Part shown: positions 56,935 to 64,000 of the stretch, piece after piece | Numbering within the stretch: the first letter of the stretch is position 1 | Layout: the number at the start of each line of letters is the position of its first letter | Assembly (NCBI GenBank): GCA_022393335.1 | Contig: JAJEKB010020179.1 | Location: 76,851 to 140,850, forward strand | Reading direction: 5' to 3' | Source of the DNA: Macrotrachela quadricornifera | Lineage: Eukaryota > Rotifera > Eurotatoria > Philodinida > Philodinidae | Length of the DNA stretch: 64,000 nt | The notes under the pieces: generated by a model | Told to the model about the DNA's origin: nothing | Databases searched by the model: none | Seen by the model: the letters and a program-made list of their open reading frames with translations, nothing else | Program-made: the position numbers and the translations under genes

Positions 56935-59019
56935 CCCTTTCACGGCGATTCGATTTTTCGAGGAAAATAAGTTCAATATACAAATTTTCATGCATGTTCG
57001 TCCTCGATAAATGTATTCATGGATATTTTTGATGTATGGGAAGTATCCAGTGACGAATACGGATCTTTCCTATAAAATTTACTATGTTGGTTTTTTCCCA
57101 TCTTCTTTTCTTCTGTGATACATGGGATTTTTTCAACTTTGCTATACATGCATATATAAATACCGAAATCATTCTAATCGAGATAATGAAAGCAAACTGA
57201 AGTCATATTCTTAAAATTTGCAATTTACATACTATTCAAAGAAACAGATACGGAGGAAAGTAGCAACTCACAAAGTGATTTGAGTGGTTTGGATGATGGC
57301 TTCTTCAGAATGCAATTCGAATCATCAAGCTCCGAAGAACAAGTTACGGATGATAGTGATGATGATATGGATTCACAAGTCTGCGAAGAAATAGAATCAG
57401 AATCAGATACTGAATTCTCGGAGGATTATGGAATGATGGAAGAAGTACCGGCAAATTTGGAAGATAGTACGATCAATCCTATCGATTGCTACCGATATTT
57501 CATCACTAATGAGATTATTAGTCTCATGGTTCGCGAAATCAATCGATATGCAGAACAACACGTGCAAACAGAAAAGCTTACCAAACGGTCAAAAACTCTT
57601 CAGTGACGACCCACTACTAATGAAGAAATGTTCAGATTTCTGGAAATCATACTTGAAATGAGACTTAGACAAATGCCAGAAATAGATTACTACTGGAACA
57701 AAAGCAAGTTGTTTGGATTTGAAGTCATTAAAAAATACTATGTCAAGAGACCGATTTGAATTACTTCTCAAATTTTTTCATTTTTCGAACAACCAAGAAC
57801 CTTATGCACACGAAGACAGGTTGTTCAAGCTGAGACCACTTTTAGATTTATTGAGAGCTAGATTCAAGTCAATTTACCTTCCTGGCTCCGTTATTTCTAT
57901 TGACGAAACAATGGTACCATGGAAAGGGAGACTTTTGTTCAAACAATACATTCCTGGAAAAGTACATAAGTATGGAGTCAAGATATATAAGGTGGCGACT
58001 ACTCATGGATACACCTGGAATTTTATGGTTTATACTGGCAAGCAGGATCCAACGGCTGATCCTGGGCACGTTCATACCGCCGTAATCGATTTGGCAGATG
58101 ATCTTTTGGGATATCATCGAACTGTGGTACTTGATAACTTCTTTACAAGTATGGCTCTAGTAAAAGTTTATTGCGAAATGATACCTATCTTATTGGAACA
58201 TTGAGAAGTAATCGGGCTGGATCAGGACATGAAGTAGTTCGGAAAAAGCTCAAGCGTGGTGAAGTTTATGAACCACAGAGCAACAATAATACAAAAATAA
58301 TCAAGTGGAAAGACAAACTAGATGCTTTGATGATATCTACAAAGCCATCCCACTCAGCCACTTTAGTGGAGATCAGAAAAACTAATAAATCAAATGAACG
58401 CATCATGAAGCCACAAGTTATCATCGATTACAATAAAGGAAAACAAGGTATCGATTTATCAGATCAACTATCGGTATACTACACATGTCTCAGACGGTCT
58501 AAAAAGTAGTATCAAAAGGTGGCATTTAAAATAATATTTGGAATGTCGTTAGTGAATGCTTATTTGATTTACAAGGAAAATTATGACACAAGTCGTATGA
58601 GGGCGAGGGCAAGGGTGAGGGGTGTACCATACGAGAATTTAAAACTTGGTCCGAGAGAACGTTCAGCAAGTCAAACGAAACGCAAACTGGCGGATCACAA
58701 GCTCGAAGAAAAGGAAGGATCTACGCGCAATGTTGGCAGACGGTGCACTGGCTGCTGTGCGAATGGAAGGGCAAAACAGTCAAGAGAAGCGAGCAACGCA
58801 GCAGCAAAGAAAGTAAAAACTTTCTGTTCCGACTCTGATAAATTTTTTTATCTTGAGTGTTTTAATGATAAGCATTATGCTATGGAATAAAGAATTCAAA
58901 TAAAGTACTGAAGACAGAAGCTATGGCAGCTTACGTCTAACCTCCTGCCTAAGAAAAAAGCAGAAGAAAGTGTTTTTCTATACATTTTCTCGTTAAATTA
59001 TAGCGTCGCCGTGAAAGGG
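56935..59019 (+). mobile_element. Full-length piggyBac element, 2,085 bp
   Basis: TTAA flanks both ends (56931-56934, 59020-59023). The terminal inverted repeat CCCTTTCACGGCGA is perfect (56935-56948 and 59006-59019). It contains one plus-strand transposase gene over most of its length (see separate entry). Immediately right of it, 59024-59095 is rich in GTTAAAGTTAAAG words and ends CACCCCTACTT, possibly the end of an older transposon into which it inserted. Confidence 0.9.
57240..58890 (+). pseudogene. PiggyBac transposase, inactivated
   Basis: The order matches piggyBac transposases: an acidic Ser/Asp/Glu N-terminus (57280-57420); M-S-R-D-R-F-E-L-L (~57738); S-I-D-E-T-M-V-P-W, first catalytic Asp (~57902); V-L-D-N-F-F-T-S, second Asp (58133); G-I-D-L-S-D-Q, third Asp region (~58455); then L-V-N-A-Y-L-I-Y; then a C-terminal Cys-rich finger (58730-58880). 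All three catalytic Asps survive. Breaks: TGA at 57604-57606 and TAG at 58507-58509, both where the family has Trp; a frameshift at the A-run 57730-57735; and a frameshift near 58165-58172. One Cys of the terminal finger has become Ser. No ATG precedes the acidic region in frame, so the start is uncertain (ATG at 57310 is internal). Few lesions suggest fairly recent death. Confidence 0.85.
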
Positions 59020-59102
59020 TTAACCGTTAAAGTTCAAAGTTGGGCTTTAACTTTAACTTTTGCAGTTAAGTTAAAGTGACACCCCTACTTAAGGTAAAAT
59101 TC

Positions 59103-59178
59103 AATCCATTTGCCAAGATAGGCTAAGATAATTGAAAAATGTTGATGATGGTGACTCAGTTCGAATCTGAGATGGATT
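59103..59178 (+). tRNA. tRNA-like sequence, probably pseudogene or SINE head
   Basis: A perfect 7-bp acceptor stem (AATCCAT at 59103-59109 with ATGGATT at 59170-59176) encloses a perfect 5-bp T-arm, CTCAG-TTCGAAT-CTGAG (59154-59170). Box A-like TTGCCAAGATAGGC starts at 59110. The 31 nt between D-arm and T-arm do not form a convincing anticodon stem, so no anticodon can be read. The D-arm resembles class II (Leu/Ser) tRNAs. It shares its core with 13916-13990. Confidence 0.4.
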
Positions 59179-59475
59179 CGAATATATTTTTCAAAATTTT
59201 TAGATTTTTTATGAAACGCGTTCAGACGCTTCGAATGTTTCACTGGAGACGGTGACGCATTACAATTAACGCTATTGGAAAAAGTGACTACTATCAAGAG
59301 ATAGGAATAATGACCCATTTTATGCATAAGTAATAGTTCTCATATCTTGATCTTTTTTATATCACTGCTACGTGTTTCTTATATTTTTCTTGCTTAAATA
59401 TTTACTTATGCACAGTAGTTACCATTTATCAATAGAAAACTAATTAATTGTTTTAATTGCTGTATTGTAATAAAA

Positions 59476-59712
59476 ATGGACAGTGATCCTGACAATGGCC
59501 GTGATGATTGTAAAAGAATATCGACTGGAATGATTACAAAAATGCTTCCACATGCTCATAAATATTGTGCTATGCTTATTAAGAATGATCCTTTGCTGGA
59601 AGGATTTACAAATAATATATAGAATGCAAAGGATTACGAAGGCACTGACGAAAAGGAGGAAGATGAAGATAAGTATGATAATATCAATATAGAAGCAGAC
59701 GATCATATTTGA
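59476..59712 (+). pseudogene. Unrecognised short acidic ORF with in-frame TAG
   Basis: The ATG at 59476 starts M-D-S-D-P-D-N-G-R-D-D-C. After 47 codons a TAG interrupts, and the same frame continues with an acidic tail (E-E-D-E-D-K-Y-D) to TGA at 59710. The composition looks protein-like, but I recognise no family. It may be a decayed transposon N-terminus. Confidence 0.25.
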
Positions 59713-60056
59713 CAACTTTCATTAATATACAAATATTGTGAAAACCACTTCTGGACTTGATAGTTAGAATGCCTGATAAACATTAAAAATATTATTTTTC
59801 TATATAAATCAATTGTTATCTATATAAAATATATAAATTTGAAAATTTGATAAATTTATGTCATACTTTTTTTCACATATTTTCTTTTTATCTTTTTATA
59901 ACTGCAGTCCAACAATCTGTTACTAATATTATAACATTATATAGCTCATAGTGATTAAATACTATAGTATTTTTATAATCAATAAATTATTTTACAAGTG
60001 CTTTTCACTCGTTCAGGTGTCATTTCTCATAGGAAGTACGTTGTTGAAATTTAAAT

Positions 60057-60270
60057 GATGTTATTGGATGTAGTTACTGTAATGTAATAAACAACTATAT
60101 GTTAGAGTAGTGACCTACGTAACTATAGACACTTTTTATTTATTTACTAATATCTCAAAATAATCGTATGTCTATTTAAATTTTTAATCATGAAGTATGT
60201 ATAGTTACATAGGTCATTATTCTAAAATACAGTTATTAATTAGATTACAATAACTATATTCAATAACATC
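60057..60270. mobile_element. 214-bp MITE-like inverted repeat
   Basis: GATGTTATTGGATGTAGTTA at 60057-60076 is inverted at ~60251-60270. Arms of about 76 bp (60057-60132, 60193-60270) match with scattered changes, including GTGACCTACGTAACTATA. No target duplication is certain. Confidence 0.7.
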
Positions 60271-60274
60271 AGAT

Positions 60275-63100
60275 AAATATCGACAAACTTACTTGCTTAT
60301 GAAGCTGACTCCTATTCAAATCGAAAACACTATTAAAGCAATTTATTCATTGTAAAATAGTGGATTAACGCTGCAATTAAATAAATTTATTTTCATTATT
60401 TATATAACTTTTAGTTATTTACCGATGTTCAAAAAAAATTCCATGTTTATTCAAATTCATAAATCTTTTATTTCGAGAAATTTTGTAATTTCTAGTGTTT
60501 ATTACATGTAAAAGATTAGTAATAAAAGTTATATAGCTGTCATTTAGCATTTTTTGCAAAAGCCTGCACCCTATTAATTTTTTGGGAACGCATTAAATCA
60601 ATCCTTGAAACGGATATCTTAAACTATTGCCAAACTGTCAATTTACTGAATCTCGAAAATCGAAAACGTTAGTCAGCCTGGTTTTGCCTGAAGGTCAGGC
60701 CAGATCAGGCTGAAAAAAGTGATCTGTTAGCAGTTCTGATTCACCACTGTCAATAGTGGTTAATCTTTTTTTTTCGTCTTTGTCGCACAGATTTTGTTAT
60801 ATTTTAGTCGAAACATTTCTGCAGTCGCTTTTGGTCATGATAACCATTCTCAGTCTTCATTAGAACAAGTAAAGTCGGAAAACTGCGAATGTTTCATATG
60901 TCAGAATCTATGTGAAAGTCTTTAATAATCATTGTTATGAAGATTTATCTGACGTCAACTGATTGTTATCAGTTACCTGATACTATAAATTACATCAATT
61001 TTAACTACCTTTCTTCAATAATAAAACCATACCGTAGATAAGAATAGTGAGATTTATGACTACAGAAAAAAAAAATTATGTCGAAAGTAGAATAGTAAAT
61101 TCTTCATTTTATCTCAAAATAAAAACGTCCTTTTATATTTGTCCTCAATTAGAATGTTCATAAAGACGTGGATTTTTTTTATTCAAAAAAGATGGTTGCA
61201 GTATTTAATTCTAGCTTGTCTTTATTACAATCATTCTTAGAATACATTGCACTATTTGTCCTGTAAGCATAAAGAATGTAACACTCGTCGATATGACTCG
61301 TTTTACCCTGGACTCGATACGACCTATTCTTCATTTACCGTTACCGGTTAAATTCTCTTTTGAAAACTATCACTGAACAATACTCCTATACAAGCATATC
61401 ATAAACAAAGCTATATACTTTTGTCATCACGTTCATTATGTAAAAAAGACCAGTTCTTTGAATTTTCTGTAGAAATTGTCTAAATGAAACAAAGACGCGC
61501 CTCGTAAACGATCGTCGGCGTCCGTATGGTCAGTCATTGGTGACTATTTACTCCTTTTATTGAGCCATAAAAAAAATGTTACATGATATTTTTCTTCGAT
61601 ATCATAAAAGTCCTTACGTTTTGGCTGTTCGAAATAGATGAGCCAAAAAAATACCATATTCTCTCTTCATAAGTAGAATCTGTAAGGATGAATATGCGTT
61701 TAAATAATAAAAACTAAATCCTGATTGGTACAGATTGTCTAATTTATAATGCGTCTGTAGTCGTTAACCTCTCGACTTTGATACTCAGCGCTTGACTTTT
61801 GACCTTTGTTTTACATAGGACCTTTCCTTTAGTCGAGAGAACTAGTTCGCTTGTTATGATGCTCCGCTACCGACATATTATTCAATAGATTTATCTTTAT
61901 CGGCTTATAATCTTTCATTAAGATGAATGAACTTATTAGGTGCATCATATTTCATTGAAAATGCAGTTTTTAGTCAAATAGAAACATTACAATTCGTACA
62001 CTATTTCTATTTAAAAAGATAAAAAGAAAAAATATTCGATTCTACTTCAAGTTTTTTGGATATTAGAAGAATCGCCACGTTTCATAAACTTCATTAAACA
62101 AATCATCTTTTTATCTTACTAAGGTTGAAATTGATGTAGAGAAGGGAAATTACTGTTGCGTTGCCAAGTAAGACTCATAAGTATCAGAAAATTTCTAACT
62201 TCATCAAAGAAAAGTTATTTCTCAAATAAACTTTCATTAACGATCTTCGAGATTGAGGTATCCAACTCTAATAATGGTTCTGAAAATTGATAGACTGAAG
62301 ATTTCCATTAGAGAATGGATATTTCTTGACAATAACGATATTTTATAAAGTATAATCAACGATTTTTGACGTCGAGGAATTTCTATCGAAAGATTTATGG
62401 ATTTGAAATCTTACTAGGGACAGAAAACTTTTCAGGAAGCTTGTTCTTCACTATTGTAAGAGTAAAACATGCCATTGTTTGCACCGTATGACAAAGCACT
62501 CCTTATAATTCCTAATAGACGCGAATAATACTTTGATTTATCTTTACAATAGTGGAGGAAACTGTTACTGAAATCTGATTGATCGACACGGAAAAGCTCC
62601 TAGCTAATCAGATTTTAACAAGTGGCTTTTCTACTACTGTAAGAGCAGAGCACAGTATTATCGGCGTCCATCAAGGGATTAGACGGAACCCTCTTTCATA
62701 TAGCGCAGACAATATCGTGTTTTGTCTTTATAAAAGTGAAGAAAAAACTTTCTGGACAAATAGTCTGTTTCTAGTAAAATTCTTCAATTTCGAAAATCTT
62801 TGATCAAATGTTATGAGATATTGCTGTTTTTGATAAATAGTTTTTCTTTTAAAAAGTCAGAAACTTTTAATTACACGGTAACTAGATGAGAACGACATCT
62901 TCCCTTTCTCAAATGTATGTGTGACCTTTTACTTTCATCTTAAACACGATAATCCTTATTTGTGTCACTTCCTAAAGAACAAAAAGAAAGAAAAATACAC
63001 TGTATACGTATGAAACATATTGACATCATTATTATTTATAGACATGTATCACTCACTTTGAGTAAAACTGTTGCGTCGATAAGTGTGCAACTGATATCAA
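60275..63100. other. Intergenic, nothing firm
   Basis: Mostly AT-rich. A short inverted pair ATAACTTTTAGTTA / TAATAAAAGTTATA lies at ~60405 and ~60521. The ORF at 62579-62803 has no recognisable domain. Confidence 0.45.
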
Positions 63101-63108
63101 TAGTTGAT

Positions 63109-63981
63109 ATGACAATGGACAACATCTTCATTATTGATCAAGCAACTCAGCAACAATTCGAAGCAATCGCCATTCGAGGCCTTGTTCGAAAACTTGATTG
63201 GCGACTCATTCCATATATGGTTATCATTGAAGTAGTATCATACATAAATCGGATCAGCACTGGTAAATAGCTCTGCTTGAATAATTGATTATTAGTGATA
63301 ATTTTGTAGGCCATACAAAACTGATGGGGATCGAAAATGATTTGCATTTGTCACAATCTGAGAGCAATTGGGACATTTCACTCTTTTTTCTAGCCTATGT
63401 GAGAAAATTACGTTATTAAATTGCAATGCTTTTGTATGGTTGCTTTATTTTAGCTAATCTTTGCAATTCCTAGCAATATTCTCATGCGTTATCTTGGTCC
63501 GACTAGATATCTGTCATTGAGTATGCTTGCATGGGGCAGTATTACTATCGGTATGGCTTTTGTGAAAAATGCTCGAGAACTACTGTCTGTTCAATTTCTT
63601 CTTGTAAGTATATTGAATTTTTATGAATAATATAACATTTTTTGTTTTTCGTCAAAGGGTGTGACTCAAGCGGGCTTTTTTCCCAGTGTTGTCATATACT
63701 TTTCGTTATGGTATCGTAAAAGAGATCAAATTATGAGAATAGCTATTCTCTTTGGAGCTGCCATTATTTCTAGTGCTTTGAGTGGTATTCTGGTATGTGC
63801 TCATCGATTTCATAAAGTACATGATACTGATTATAAATTTAGGCATATAGTTTTACATACATGGATGATATTCGTGGTCTGAACAGTTGGCAGTGGATGT
63901 TTTTGATTGAAGGTTTGCCGATGATTCCTCTCGGTATCATAACCTATCTTTTTCTCAGCAATATACCCGATACTGTACAAT
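63109..63981 (+). CDS. MFS transporter, ACS/allantoate-permease type, 5' part
   Basis: Five exons join in frame: 63109-63262, 63310-63398, 63454-63603, 63658-63792, 63843-63981. Introns are only 47-59 nt. The start at 63109 or 63115 gives a short cytosolic N-terminus, then K-L-D-W-R-L-I-P-Y-M before helix 1. Conserved blocks of the anion:cation symporter family follow: I-P-S-N-I-L-M-R-Y-L-G-P-T, M-A-F-V-K-N-A, G-V-T-Q-A-G-F-F-P, Y-F-S-L-W-Y-R-K-R, and W-Q-W-M-F-L-I-E-G-L-P. By family knowledge it is a proton-coupled carrier of organic anions or small nitrogen compounds; the substrate is unknown. About half of a 12-helix protein is in the window, and the gene runs off the right edge after the donor at 63982. 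Confidence 0.8.
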
Positions 63982-64000
63982 GTAAGAGTTTATATGACAG

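Noticed and set aside
57604..57606. TGA read as Trp (altered genetic code or readthrough)
   Set aside because: Lesions also include TAG, TAA and frameshifts and are confined to transposon copies; ordinary decay explains them.
57713..58204. A separate short transposase gene
   Set aside because: It is a middle segment of the piggyBac transposase, delimited only by frameshifts.
59440..59715. Hydrophobic minus-strand ORF of 91 codons
   Set aside because: It is antisense to an acidic plus-strand frame and AT-rich; hydrophobic runs are expected from the complement of Glu/Asp/Lys codons.
61270..61570. Second copy of the 53.85-54.25-kb region
   Set aside because: Shared words (GTAACRCTMGTC, TCGTCGGCG) exist, but I could not align the intervals convincingly by eye.

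Overview
The window looks like nuclear DNA of a small-genome metazoan, most plausibly a bdelloid rotifer. This is inference: G+C is low (about 30% by eye), introns are short GT-AG (about 45-240 nt where no repeat sits in them), and the gene mix is one I associate with bdelloids: an arginine ADP-ribosyltransferase fused to kinesin-light-chain-like TPRs, PARP-like single-exon genes, F-box genes, a LicD-like gene, an MRP/ABCC transporter and many small DNA transposons. There is no bacterial operon structure, rRNA or CRISPR array. No species can be named from sequence alone.

Layout. 1-3276 (+): a polydactyl C2H2 zinc-finger gene cut by one in-frame stop. 3.3-7.0 kb: intergenic, with a piggyBac-like relic. 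7.0-7.8 kb (-): LicD-like membrane protein. 7.85-14.4 kb: transposon-rich, with a 1.8-kb TIR element, a 0.5-kb foldback, and a mariner pseudogene split by a 1.26-kb element with a clean TA duplication. 15.7-16.7 kb (-): PARP-like gene. 17.3-21.4 kb: F-box and alpha-mannosidase relics, a hairpin element, and a TMEM272-like four-pass membrane protein (-). 23.4-25.1 kb (+): F-box gene. 26.3-28.4 kb (-): three-exon isoprenoid-synthase-like gene with a foldback element in intron 2. 28.9-33 kb: a foldback element and a mariner relic. 33.2-33.5 kb (+): a two-exon gene for a 74-residue Gly-rich protein, invisible to simple ORF calling. 34.8-35.9 kb (+): second PARP-like paralogue. 36.6-40.5 kb (-): ABCC transporter. 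40.5-49 kb: repeat-rich, with a MULE-type relic, a TAATCGATT-rich satellite-like tract holding a second copy of the TA-duplicating element, two tandem arrays (one with a 10-N gap) and a hAT-type MITE. 49.6-52.7 kb (-): ADP-ribosyltransferase/TPR gene. 52.7-59 kb: a large foldback, a piggyBac-derived MITE, and a piggyBac element with perfect ends and a broken transposase. 59-63 kb: mostly empty. 63.1 kb to the right edge (+): the 5' part of an MFS transporter with very short introns.

The genes do not form an obvious pathway. The main theme is non-autonomous DNA transposons. At least eleven separate inverted-repeat structures can be read by eye, and four elements have identifiable target duplications (TA, AT, TTAA, 8 bp). 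The best candidate for something undescribed is the 1.2-1.3-kb family with CCYAGGTC termini. One copy interrupts a mariner reading frame and the other interrupts a tandem repeat whose neighbouring unit preserves the empty site.
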